From RGIG9041 sp045612565 (lineage in GTDB: Bacteria; Bacillota; Clostridia; Oscillospirales; QAKW01), in NCBI GenBank assembly GCA_045612565.1, contig JAZKZG010000028.1:29331-93330 (forward strand): a stretch of DNA of 64,000 bases, written 5' to 3'. The translations under genes were made by a program, and so were the position numbers. This document shows, piece after piece, positions 16,465 through 24,798 of this stretch. Position 1 is the stretch's first letter; every line of letters begins with the position of its first letter. Under the pieces are notes generated by a model that was given only the letters and a program-made list of their open reading frames with translations, was not told where the DNA came from and made no database searches.

Positions 16465-16626
16465 CAATTTTTTAAACAAGTTTTTATATCTTTTAAACAG
16501 TTTCATAAACCATTTTTTTCCATCAGAAACAACTGTTTAAAACCCAATAATTTTAAACATAGATTGCCATTTGTTTTTAACATCGATTTTTTAAGGTGCC
16601 ACAAACAAAAACTGCAATTTTAAACA
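16458..16626 (+). other. putative oriC with non-canonical DnaA-box-like cluster
   Basis: The 223 bp between dnaA and dnaN are strongly A+T-rich. They contain five exact TTTTAAACA nonamers: + at 16470, 16491, 16551 and 16618, - at 16534. Two TTTTTAACA variants lie at 16458 and 16574. I see no TTATCCACA-type box here. Position and clustering are as expected for an origin; the idea that this nonamer is a divergent DnaA site is inference. Confidence 0.6.
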
Positions 16627-16687
16627 GTTTCAACCTACTCTACTACTGCTACTTCTAAATGTATAGAAAAGAAAGGAAATGATTTTT

Positions 16688-17812
16688 ATGCGTTTTGTAT
16701 GCCAGAAAGATAAACTCAATGAAGCGGTAAGCATTGTTTCAAAAGCCGCATCAGTTAAATCAACCATCTCTGCTCTTGAAGGAATTAAGGCAGAGGTAAA
16801 AGACGGACTTATTAAATTATCGGCTTATGACTTCACTCTTGCAATATCTGCTTCTTTTGATGCTGATGTTGTTGAAGAGGGAACAATTATATTTCCTGCA
16901 AAACTTTTTGGTGATATTATCCGCAAACTTCCAAACGGCGAAATTTATATTGAAGCCGATGAAAATTATCAGATAAAAATTACTGCAGGCGGTTCGTTCT
17001 TTAATATTATGGGCGTATCACCCGAAGATTTTCCTGAAATACCTACTGTTGATACAATTGACAGAGTTGACCTTGCAGTACCCGCATTTAAACGTCTTGT
17101 AAAACAGACAATCTATGCGGCATCAACTCTTGATATAAAACCTATCTTAACAGGTATTCTTTTTCAGATTAATGACGAGGAATCGAGTGTTCTTGCAGTT
17201 GGTCTTGACCAATTCAGACTTGCTCTTAAAAAAGAAAGTTTTGAATATAAGTCAGGAGAACTTTCGGAGTTTATTGTTCCTGCAAAAATACTTAAAGAAA
17301 TAATAAACATTTTGCCTGAAGAAACCGATTCAAACATCGGTATCTCGGTATCAGGTAAAAACGTTATGTTTACTTATGAGAATTTTGTTATTATTTCACG
17401 TACTCTTGAAGGTGAATTTTTAAATTATAAAAATGTTATTCCAAAAGAGAGTTCTTTTGAAGTTAAAGTAAAAACGCGTGATCTTCGCGCAATGATAGAC
17501 CGTGCAGCGCTAATTACTTCAAATGCAATAAAAAGTCCTATAAGATGTGATTTTGATTTTGATTCAATTAAAATTTCAACTGCATCAAATATCGGTAAAT
17601 TTTCCGATATGATAAATACTGATAACTTTGGTCAAAAAATGACAGTCGGATTCAATAACAAATTTATGCTTGAGGCACTCTCGGCATGTGACTGTGACGA
17701 TATTATAATTAAAATTAATTCGGAACTCACACCAATTCTTATTTTACCGCCCGAAGGCGATGACTTTTTGTTTATGGTGCTTCCGATGCGCCTTAATCTT
17801 GACCTTAAATGA
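16688..17812 (+). CDS. dnaN: DNA polymerase III beta sliding clamp
   Basis: A 374-residue ring-forming processivity clamp. Seen: the MRFVCQKDKLNEAVSIVSKA start of domain 1, the SAYDFTLAIS strand, IFPAKLFGDIIRKLP, the domain 3 region and the conserved end LILPPEGDDFLFMVLPMRL. I chose ATG 16688 because GAAAGGA is ten bases upstream; the ATG at 16679 is too close to it. The stop overlaps the recF ATG (ATGA). The small S4-domain gene rlbA (yaaA) that normally separates dnaN and recF in Firmicutes is missing. Confidence 0.97.
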   Translation: MRFVCQKDKLNEAVSIVSKAASVKSTISALEGIKAEVKDGLIKLSAYDFTLAISASFDADVVEEGTIIFPAKLFGDIIRKLPNGEIYIEADENYQIKITAGGSFFNIMGVSPEDFPEIPTVDTIDRVDLAVPAFKRLVKQTIYAASTLDIKPILTGILFQINDEESSVLAVGLDQFRLALKKESFEYKSGELSEFIVPAKILKEIINILPEETDSNIGISVSGKNVMFTYENFVIISRTLEGEFLNYKNVIPKESSFEVKVKTRDLRAMIDRAALITSNAIKSPIRCDFDFDSIKISTASNIGKFSDMINTDNFGQKMTVGFNNKFMLEALSACDCDDIIIKINSELTPILILPPEGDDFLFMVLPMRLNLDLK

Positions 17813-18891
17813 TTATAAAATCAATTATATTAAAAGACTTCAGAAACTTTGTTTTTGAAAAAATAGAGTTTGAAAAAGGTGTTAATATCCTTGTTGGAAA
17901 AAACGGTCAGGGTAAGACGAATATTTTAGAGGCAATCAGTTTTTGTTCGTTTTTAAAGAGTTTCCGCGCGGCAAAAGAAGAACAGTTAATTCGATTCGGA
18001 TGCAACAGTGCGCGTATACAAATTGAATATTTAAATCAAAATAATACTGAGAGTATTGAAATTGTTATAAATAAAGACGGTAATAAGCAGTTAAAACACA
18101 ACGGAATGACTGTTTTAAAAAACCGAGAACTTATCGGCAGTTTTTTATCAATACTCTTCACACCCGACCATCTTAACCTCATAAAAGAGGGTCCGAACAA
18201 ACGGCGTTCGTTTTTGGATATGGCGCTTTGCTCACTTGATATAAAATATACCGATGCACTGCTTCGATATCAAAAAATATTGGCACAAAGAAATGCGCTT
18301 TTAAAAAAAGAAAGCGTTATTGAAGATTTGCTCGAAATATATGACAGAAAACTCGCATATGAGGGTGCGTATATTGCGAATGCAAGAGCAAGATATATTG
18401 AAAAATTAGAATATTTTGCAAAAACAATTTTTGGTGATATTTCAAAATCACAAAACAAATTAAAACTTTTATATATTAACCAATTTTCAAAAACTGTTGA
18501 AAACTGTGAGCAGATAGAAAAGGCAATGTATGAGCGTTATCAGAAAACACACGCAACAGATATTTTGCTGAAAATGACAACGAGCGGTATTCAAAAAGAT
18601 GACCTGCTCATTTTGCAAAACGGAAAAAGCCTTAAATATTTCGGTTCTCAGGGACAGATACGCTCGGCTGTACTTTCACTCATACTTGCACAGGCAGACG
18701 TGATTTTTGACAAATACGGCGAGTATCCTGTAATTATACTTGATGATATTTTGTCGGAACTCGACAGAACACGTCAAAAGTATATTTTTACAGGTTCACG
18801 TGCATCCCAAGTGCTTGTTTCGACTTGTGAAACGCAAAAGGCACGCGGAAAGGGAAATATAATAAAAGTCAGCGAAGGCAGGATTGTTTAA
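17809..18891 (+). CDS. recF: DNA replication/repair ATPase RecF
   Basis: A 360-residue SMC-like ABC ATPase that loads RecA at single-strand gaps. Seen: KSIILKDFRNF at the N-terminus, Walker A LVGKNGQGKTNILEAI (about 28-43), the signature region (FGSQGQIRSAVLSLILAQ) and Walker B VIILDDILSELD (about 304-315). Starts inside the dnaN stop codon, so production is coupled. Length is normal. RemB follows after one base. Confidence 0.96.
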   Translation: MIIKSIILKDFRNFVFEKIEFEKGVNILVGKNGQGKTNILEAISFCSFLKSFRAAKEEQLIRFGCNSARIQIEYLNQNNTESIEIVINKDGNKQLKHNGMTVLKNRELIGSFLSILFTPDHLNLIKEGPNKRRSFLDMALCSLDIKYTDALLRYQKILAQRNALLKKESVIEDLLEIYDRKLAYEGAYIANARARYIEKLEYFAKTIFGDISKSQNKLKLLYINQFSKTVENCEQIEKAMYERYQKTHATDILLKMTTSGIQKDDLLILQNGKSLKYFGSQGQIRSAVLSLILAQADVIFDKYGEYPVIILDDILSELDRTRQKYIFTGSRASQVLVSTCETQKARGKGNIIKVSEGRIV

Positions 18892-18892
18892 A

Positions 18893-19162
18893 ATGTATCT
18901 TCACTTAGGTAACGATATTGTTATAAAAAAGAAAGATATACTCGGAATTTATGATCTTGATAATACAACAATATCAAAACGCACCCGCGAATTTCTGGAG
19001 TATTATGAAAAATCAGGAAGGCTCAGTTATGCAACAACCGATCTTCCAAAATCATTTATAGTATATACACAAGAAAAAAACACATTTGTTTGTGTTTCGC
19101 AAATTTCAACATCAACTTTGTTAAAACGCTGTGAATTTATAAAGAAAATATCTGAAATATAA
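18893..19162 (+). CDS. remB: RemB-like DUF370 family protein
   Basis: An 89-residue protein of the RemA/RemB (YaaB, DUF370) family; in Bacillus it lies at the same place between recF and gyrB and affects extracellular-matrix gene expression, while its paralogue RemA binds DNA. Seen: MYLHLGNDIVIKKKDILGIYDLD and the STLLKRCEF segment. ATG 18893 directly follows the recF stop; GGCAGGA is upstream. Its link with matrix control is of interest given the Pel operon in this window, but no target site can be named. Confidence 0.88.
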   Translation: MYLHLGNDIVIKKKDILGIYDLDNTTISKRTREFLEYYEKSGRLSYATTDLPKSFIVYTQEKNTFVCVSQISTSTLLKRCEFIKKISEI

Positions 19163-19180
19163 GAGATATAGGAGAAAAAA

Positions 19181-21097
19181 ATGTCTGATACAAAAGTAAC
19201 AAACACTTATGACGAAAACCAAATACAAGTTCTTGAGGGACTTGAGGCGGTAAGAAAGCGCCCCGGTATGTATATCGGTTCGACATCGGTGCGCGGTCTT
19301 CATCACCTTGTTTACGAAATCCTTGATAACTCAATTGATGAGTCACTTGCAGGATACTGTAATCAAATTAAGGTCCGCATTTTAGAGGGTAACGTAATAG
19401 AAGTTGAAGATAACGGCCGCGGTATCCCTGTAGGTATTAATAAAAAACAGGGTGTTCCTGCTGTAACTCTCGTTTTTACAGTTCTTCATGCCGGCGGTAA
19501 ATTCGGCGGCGGCGGATATAAGGTATCGGGCGGTCTACACGGCGTTGGTGCTTCGGTTGTTAACGCACTATCGGAGTGGCTTGAAGTTGAGGTTTCTGAC
19601 GGAACCCACGTTTATCATCAAAGATATGAGCGCGGTAAAATCATAAGCGACCTCAAAATTATCGGTGATACCGACAAAACAGGTACAAAAGTACGTTTTC
19701 TTGCCGACGGTGATATTTTTGAAACGCTTGAATATGAGTATGAGGTTCTTTTAAAGCGTATAAGAGAACAGGCATTCTTAAACGGCGGTCTTTCGATTGA
19801 AATAACTGACGAACGCGACGCTACAAACATCAAGAAAAAGAAGATGTGCTACGAGGGCGGTATCCGCGAGTTTGTAAGTTATATCAATAAAAATAAAGAA
19901 GCCACTCACGAAGACGTTATTTATATGTCGGGTGAGAAAAACGGCGCAATGGCAGAAATTGCTCTGCAATACACTAACCGCTATGATGAAACAATCGTTT
20001 CTTTTGCAAACAATATCCACACTGTTGACGGTGGTACACACGAAACAGGATTTAAAACCGCACTTACACGTAACATAAACGCTTATGCGCGTAAAAAAGG
20101 CATACTTAAAGAAAAAGACGAAAACCTCTCATCAGAAGACGTGCGCGAGGGTATTACAGCAATCATCTCGGTTAAAGTAGAAGAGGCTCAGTTTGAGGGA
20201 CAGACCAAAACAAAACTCGGTAACTCAGAGGTTACAGGTCTTGTTTCGTCACTTATGAACGAAAAACTGACCGAGTATTTTGAAGAAAACCCAAAAAATG
20301 CAAAAACAATTATCGAAAAAGCATTTAACGCAAGTCGTGCAAGAGAAGCAGCACGTAAAGCAAGAGAAACCGCAAGAAAATCGGCACTATCCAATTCGGC
20401 ATCTCTTCCCGGTAAACTTGCAGACTGTCAGCTCCGCGATAACGCGTTTACCGAAATCTATATCGTCGAGGGTGACTCGGCGGGTGGTTCGGCAAAACAG
20501 GGTCGTGACAGACGCTTTCAGGCAATTCTTCCGCTCTGGGGTAAAATGCTCAACGTTGAAAAAACAAGAATTGATAAGGTTTACGGCAACGATAAACTCC
20601 AACCTGTTATAACGGCTCTTGGCACAAACATCGGTCCCGATTTTAATATCGAAAAACTTCGTTACGGCAAAGTTATAATTATGGCCGATGCCGACGTCGA
20701 CGGTTCGCATATCCGCATACTTCTTTTAACATTCTTCTTCAGATTTATGCGTCCGCTTATCGAGGAAGGACATGTATATCTCGCACAGCCACCGCTTTAT
20801 AAGATAATCAAAGGCAAAAAAGAGTTTTATGCATACTCTGATGAAGAACGCGATACAATCCTTGCCGAGATAGGCGAGGGCGCACTCATTCAGCGCTATA
20901 AAGGTCTTGGTGAAATGAACCCCGAACAACTGTGGGAAACAACAATGGACCCCACAAGACGTACAATCGTAAAGGTTACAATGGAAGACGCTGTACTTGC
21001 AGATCAGATATTTACAGTTTGTATGGGCGGAGATGTTGAACCCCGCCGTGAGTTTATTGAACAAAACGCACAGTACGTTAAAAATCTTGATATTTAA
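19181..21097 (+). CDS. gyrB: DNA gyrase subunit B
   Basis: A 638-residue ATPase subunit of gyrase. Seen: the GHKL ATPase with VRKRPGMYIGST (about 25-36), EILDNSIDES, EDNGRGIPV and GGLHGVGASVVNA; the transducer; and the TOPRIM domain with IVEGDSAGGSAKQGRDR (about 429-445), LPLWGKMLNVEK and MADADVDGSHIRILLL, plus the C-terminal RYKGLGEMNPEQLWETTMDP. Full length. AGGAG precedes the ATG. gyrA follows after 12 bp. Confidence 0.98.
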   Translation: MSDTKVTNTYDENQIQVLEGLEAVRKRPGMYIGSTSVRGLHHLVYEILDNSIDESLAGYCNQIKVRILEGNVIEVEDNGRGIPVGINKKQGVPAVTLVFTVLHAGGKFGGGGYKVSGGLHGVGASVVNALSEWLEVEVSDGTHVYHQRYERGKIISDLKIIGDTDKTGTKVRFLADGDIFETLEYEYEVLLKRIREQAFLNGGLSIEITDERDATNIKKKKMCYEGGIREFVSYINKNKEATHEDVIYMSGEKNGAMAEIALQYTNRYDETIVSFANNIHTVDGGTHETGFKTALTRNINAYARKKGILKEKDENLSSEDVREGITAIISVKVEEAQFEGQTKTKLGNSEVTGLVSSLMNEKLTEYFEENPKNAKTIIEKAFNASRAREAARKARETARKSALSNSASLPGKLADCQLRDNAFTEIYIVEGDSAGGSAKQGRDRRFQAILPLWGKMLNVEKTRIDKVYGNDKLQPVITALGTNIGPDFNIEKLRYGKVIIMADADVDGSHIRILLLTFFFRFMRPLIEEGHVYLAQPPLYKIIKGKKEFYAYSDEERDTILAEIGEGALIQRYKGLGEMNPEQLWETTMDPTRRTIVKVTMEDAVLADQIFTVCMGGDVEPRREFIEQNAQYVKNLDI

Positions 21098-21109
21098 GGT
21101 GAACAGAAG

Positions 21110-23599
21110 ATGGCAGAAATTAAACATAGCAGTGAAATAGATTTCGAGGGACAGAAAGTCATTAACATCGATGTCGAAAACGAGGTAAGAAACGCCTTTA
21201 TCGACTATGCGATGAGTGTTATTACAGCACGTGCCCTCCCCGATGTCCGTGACGGTTTAAAACCTGTTCACAGACGTATACTTTACACAATGCACCGCGC
21301 AAACCTCACTCCCGACAAACCGTATCGTAAATCGGCTACCACAGTCGGTGATGTGCTCGGTCATTTCCATCCCCACGGTGACGCTTCGGTTTATGATGCG
21401 ATGGTACGTCTTGCACAGACATTTTCGCTTCGTTATCCGCTCGTTGACGGTCAGGGTAACTTCGGTTCGATTGACGGTGACGGCCCTGCTGCTTACCGTT
21501 ACACCGAGGCAAGAATGCAAAAAATTGCACTCGAAATGCTCACCGATATCAAAAAAGATACCGTTGACTTTATGCCCAACTTTGACGATAAGGACGAGGA
21601 GCCTACAGTTCTTCCCGCACGTTTTCCAAATCTTCTCGTAAATGGCTCATCGGGTATCGCGGTTGGTATGGCAACCGAAATTCCGCCTCACAATCTCACC
21701 GAGGTTATTGACGGTACAATCGCGCTTATGGAAAACCCCGATATTGATATTGAAGGGCTTATGGAATATGTAAAAGGCCCCGACTATCCCACAGGCGGTA
21801 TAATTATGGGCAAAACCGGTATCCGTAATGCCTATAAAACGGGCCGCGGCAAGATTTATGTTCGTGCAAAGGCAGAAATTGAAGAGCACAAAGAGGGTAA
21901 ATTCCGAATTGTTGTTACCGAAATTCCGTATATGGTACGCAAGTCTGCACTTATCGAAAAAATTGCCGAAGAAGTTAAGGGTGAGCGCATAAACGGTATC
22001 TCGGATATCCGTGACGAGTCGGACAAAGACGGTCTTCGTTTTGTTATTGAACTCAAAAAAGAGGCAAATCCGCAGGTTGTTTTAAACCAACTTTATAAAT
22101 ACACCGAGATGCAGTCAACTTGCTCGGCAATTATGATTGCGCTCGTTAACGGTGTGCCTAAGTGCTTAAATCTCAAAGAGATGCTCACCGAGTATGTTGG
22201 TCATCAGCGCAGTGTTATTACACGTCGTACACAGTATGATATCAACAAGGCAAAGGCACGTGCACATATACTTGAAGGTTTACTTAAAGCCATTGATTAT
22301 ATTGACGAGGTAATTGAACTTATTAAAAAGTCATCGTCGATTGCTGATGCAAAACTTGCTCTTATGAACCGCTTTGAACTCGATGATGCACAGGCACAGG
22401 CTATTGTTGATATGCGCCTCGGTCAGCTCTCGGGTCTTGAACGCGACAAAATCGAAAATGAATATAAAGAACTTACCGAAAAAATTGCAGACCTCGAGGA
22501 TATCCTTGCAAACGCATGGAGAGTTGATGCAATCATCAAAGAGGATCTCTCTGAAATCAAACGTAAATACGGCGATGCAAGACGTACTGAAATCGGCGTA
22601 GGTGAGGTAGGTCTTGAGGATGAGGACTTAATTCCCGTTGAAGACTGCGTATTTACACTTACCGATGCAGGTTATGTTAAACGTATCCAGACGTCAGAAT
22701 ACCGCGCACAGCACAGAGGCGGTGTTGGCGTTAAGGGTGTCAAAACAAAAGAGGATGACACAGTGCGTCAGATGTTTGTTGCATCAACCCACGATTATAT
22801 CCTGTTCTTTACCAACTTAGGCCGTGTATACAAGGCAAAGGGCTATGAAATCCCCGAAAGTTCACGTACCGCAAAGGGTACAAGCGCCGTTAATATCATT
22901 CCGCTTATGTCAGGTGAGCGCGTATCGTCAATGGTTAAGGTAAGTGAATTTAGTGACGATAGTTATCTTCTTATGGTAACACGCAACGGTACCGTTAAAA
23001 AGACATCAATGAGCGAGTATGCAAATATCCGTAAAACAGGTGTTATTGCGATAATAATCGATGAAAACGATACTCTTGATACTGTTCTTAAAACAACAGG
23101 TGATGATAATATCATTATTGCATCACACTTTGGTAAGGCTATTAAGTTCTCTGAAATTGATGCACGTCCTATGGGCCGTGTTACCCGCGGTGTGCGCGGT
23201 ATCAGGCTTGAGGATGATGACTTTGTTGTTGGTGCGATTATTGAACAGCCCGACTCGGCAATTCTTACAATCACCGAAAACGGCTATGGTAAACGTACCG
23301 AAACCACCGAGTATCGTGTACAAGCTCGTGGCGGTAAGGGTGTTGGTAACTATAATATTACCGACAAAACAGGTAATATTGCCGCAATTGCTGTAACAAC
23401 AGGCAACGAAGATATTATGCTTATCACTTCGGGCGGACAAGTTATGCGTACATCGGTTGAAGAAATTTCGGTATTTGGCAGAACAACTCAGGGTGTTCGT
23501 ATTGTAAAACTTCCCGAGGGCGTAAAGGTTATTGATATTGCGCTTTCCGAAAAGGAAGAAGAAACACCCGAAACCACTGAGGAAGAAACTGAAGAATAA
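21110..23599 (+). CDS. gyrA: DNA gyrase subunit A
   Basis: An 829-residue DNA-cleaving subunit. Seen: YAMSVITARALPDVRDGLKP, the quinolone-resistance region with GDASVYDAMVRLAQ, the catalytic tyrosine in AAYRYTEARM (about 128), and a C-terminal six-bladed wrapping domain with the GyrA-box-like QHRGGVGVKG. The presence of this box favours gyrase over topoisomerase IV, as does linkage to gyrB. The very end is an acidic Glu/Thr tail. A terminator follows. Confidence 0.97.
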   Translation: MAEIKHSSEIDFEGQKVINIDVENEVRNAFIDYAMSVITARALPDVRDGLKPVHRRILYTMHRANLTPDKPYRKSATTVGDVLGHFHPHGDASVYDAMVRLAQTFSLRYPLVDGQGNFGSIDGDGPAAYRYTEARMQKIALEMLTDIKKDTVDFMPNFDDKDEEPTVLPARFPNLLVNGSSGIAVGMATEIPPHNLTEVIDGTIALMENPDIDIEGLMEYVKGPDYPTGGIIMGKTGIRNAYKTGRGKIYVRAKAEIEEHKEGKFRIVVTEIPYMVRKSALIEKIAEEVKGERINGISDIRDESDKDGLRFVIELKKEANPQVVLNQLYKYTEMQSTCSAIMIALVNGVPKCLNLKEMLTEYVGHQRSVITRRTQYDINKAKARAHILEGLLKAIDYIDEVIELIKKSSSIADAKLALMNRFELDDAQAQAIVDMRLGQLSGLERDKIENEYKELTEKIADLEDILANAWRVDAIIKEDLSEIKRKYGDARRTEIGVGEVGLEDEDLIPVEDCVFTLTDAGYVKRIQTSEYRAQHRGGVGVKGVKTKEDDTVRQMFVASTHDYILFFTNLGRVYKAKGYEIPESSRTAKGTSAVNIIPLMSGERVSSMVKVSEFSDDSYLLMVTRNGTVKKTSMSEYANIRKTGVIAIIIDENDTLDTVLKTTGDDNIIIASHFGKAIKFSEIDARPMGRVTRGVRGIRLEDDDFVVGAIIEQPDSAILTITENGYGKRTETTEYRVQARGGKGVGNYNITDKTGNIAAIAVTTGNEDIMLITSGGQVMRTSVEEISVFGRTTQGVRIVKLPEGVKVIDIALSEKEEETPETTEEETEE

Positions 23600-23605
23600 A
23601 AATAT

Positions 23606-23645
23606 AAAAATTGGCTCCAGACTTATAATGGATCCAATTTTTCAA
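23606..23645 (+). terminator. terminator of the dnaA-gyrA region
   Basis: AAAAATTGGCTCCA / TGGATCCAATTTTT, one mismatch in a 14-bp stem, with a T tail, seven bases after the gyrA stop. Confidence 0.88.
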
Positions 23646-23667
23646 AATACGTAAAAACCAAAGGCTA

Positions 23668-23790
23668 CTTCTGGGAGGGAGTTGTCACCGAAGGTGACTG
23701 AGGGAGAACGTTAATAGAAATAAAAGCAAAATTTCGCAAACTCCCTCCGTCACGCATTTGCGTGTCACCTTACTCTCGGAGGAAGGCAAA
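23668..23790. repeat. MITE-like intergenic palindromic element
   Basis: An outer inverted repeat, GGAGGGAGTT (23674-23683) against AACTCCCTCC (23739-23748), encloses the hairpin GTCACC-GAA-GGTGAC and is followed by CACGCA-TTT-GCGTG. The wording resembles a dispersed repeat I associate with gut Clostridia (recollection, not searched). It separates the origin block from the accessory region. Confidence 0.6.
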
Positions 23791-23805
23791 AGAGAGAGTA
23801 GAATT

Positions 23806-24609
23806 ATGAACGTAGATATAATTATTTTTAGTGGTCAAAGTAATATGCAAGGGCAGAGTCCCACGCTCAATAGTCCATTTATAGTTCAAAACTGCTATGA
23901 ATATAAATATTTAACCGATGAGTTTGTTCCGCTTAGCGACCCTGTCGGTGAAAACATCCGCCGTGACGGCAGCAAAGGTATTCCGCTTGACCCTGATGTT
24001 CCATTAAAAGAAATTCTTCCCGAATGGTTAAGGGCACACGCTCTGGGTGCATCCGGCTTTGGTTACGCATCGCTTGTTCCGAGTTTTTGTAAAGAATACG
24101 GCAAACCAACCGTTGCAATCCACTGTGCAAAAGGCTCAACTACTATAGCCGAGTGGAGTGAAGGCTCAGATGGATATAATCTTTTGATGAAAAAGGCAAA
24201 AGCAGGTGTTAAAAAAGCAAAAGAAAATTTTACAGTAGAAAAAATCTATTTTGTGTGGCTTCAGGGTGAAAGCGATCAGATTGAAGGAAACAGCGAAGAA
24301 TATTATATAAAAAAAATCACCAACCTCAAAAACTCACTGAAATGTGAGGTTGGTATTGATAAATTCGGAATTATACGCGTTGGCCGTTTTACAAAAACCG
24401 AAAAGGACGACGCAATTATAAACGCACAGTATAGCGTGTGCAAAACCGACCCTGATTTTATAATGCTTAGCGAAATTACAGAAGAAATCTGCCAAGACGA
24501 GCAGAATATGAATCCTTATTTTAAAGGTCACTATAGCGAAAAGGGCTATGCCAAAATCGGCATTGCCGCCGCAAACGGCCTTAAAGTAATAAAAAAAGAC
24601 CTCAATTGA
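23806..24609 (+). CDS. SASA/SGNH-type carbohydrate acetylesterase
   Basis: A 267-residue cytosolic esterase of the sialate O-acetylesterase-like (PF03629) class. Seen: the nucleophile block IIIFSGQSNMQGQ with Ser at about 10, the oxyanion segment VWLQGESDQIEG (about 154-165) and the C-terminal GHYSEKGYAKIG with the catalytic His at about 245. It probably removes acetyl groups from plant or host sugars. No signal peptide, so substrates are imported. ATG 23806 has a weak purine-rich ribosome site. The gene is monocistronic; a terminator overlaps its stop codon. Confidence 0.85.
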   Translation: MNVDIIIFSGQSNMQGQSPTLNSPFIVQNCYEYKYLTDEFVPLSDPVGENIRRDGSKGIPLDPDVPLKEILPEWLRAHALGASGFGYASLVPSFCKEYGKPTVAIHCAKGSTTIAEWSEGSDGYNLLMKKAKAGVKKAKENFTVEKIYFVWLQGESDQIEGNSEEYYIKKITNLKNSLKCEVGIDKFGIIRVGRFTKTEKDDAIINAQYSVCKTDPDFIMLSEITEEICQDEQNMNPYFKGHYSEKGYAKIGIAAANGLKVIKKDLN

Positions 24610-24619
24610 GGTCTTTTTT
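24592..24619 (+). terminator. terminator of the esterase gene
   Basis: AAAAAAGACCTC / GAGGTCTTTTTT; the stem includes the end of the coding region. Confidence 0.88.
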
Positions 24620-24696
24620 ATTATTACGTAACCGCCGCTATGCTCAAGGGGAGATGTGCCCCAGGTAAAGTCGAGCGGATCGGCGCCAACAAACAG

Positions 24697-24798
24697 CTAG
24701 TTTTCGATTGTTTCCAAATCAACTATCTGTATTCTATCTTTTGTTATTACTACAGGTATATTTTTATCGTTTGTAAACTCGTAGTAAAGATTATTCAT
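24697..24798 (-). CDS. possible 33-residue small protein coupled to the acyltransferase
   Basis: The ATG (24798-24796) overlaps the acyltransferase stop codon as ATGA, the usual mark of translational coupling. The frame runs 33 codons to a TAG, starting MNNLYYEFTNDKNIPVV and ending with a VDLETIEN-like tail. No membrane segment or known motif. It may be a real small protein or the N-terminal stub of a longer lost gene, since the sequence beyond it (24620-24696) is non-coding and holds only a GGGG/CCCC hairpin. Confidence 0.4.
   Translation of the reverse strand: MNNLYYEFTNDKNIPVVITKDRIQIVDLETIEN

Noticed and set aside
24633..24696. Possible non-coding RNA gene downstream of the esterase
   Set aside because: Only one weak GGGG/CCCC hairpin is present and no promoter or known RNA pattern could be identified.
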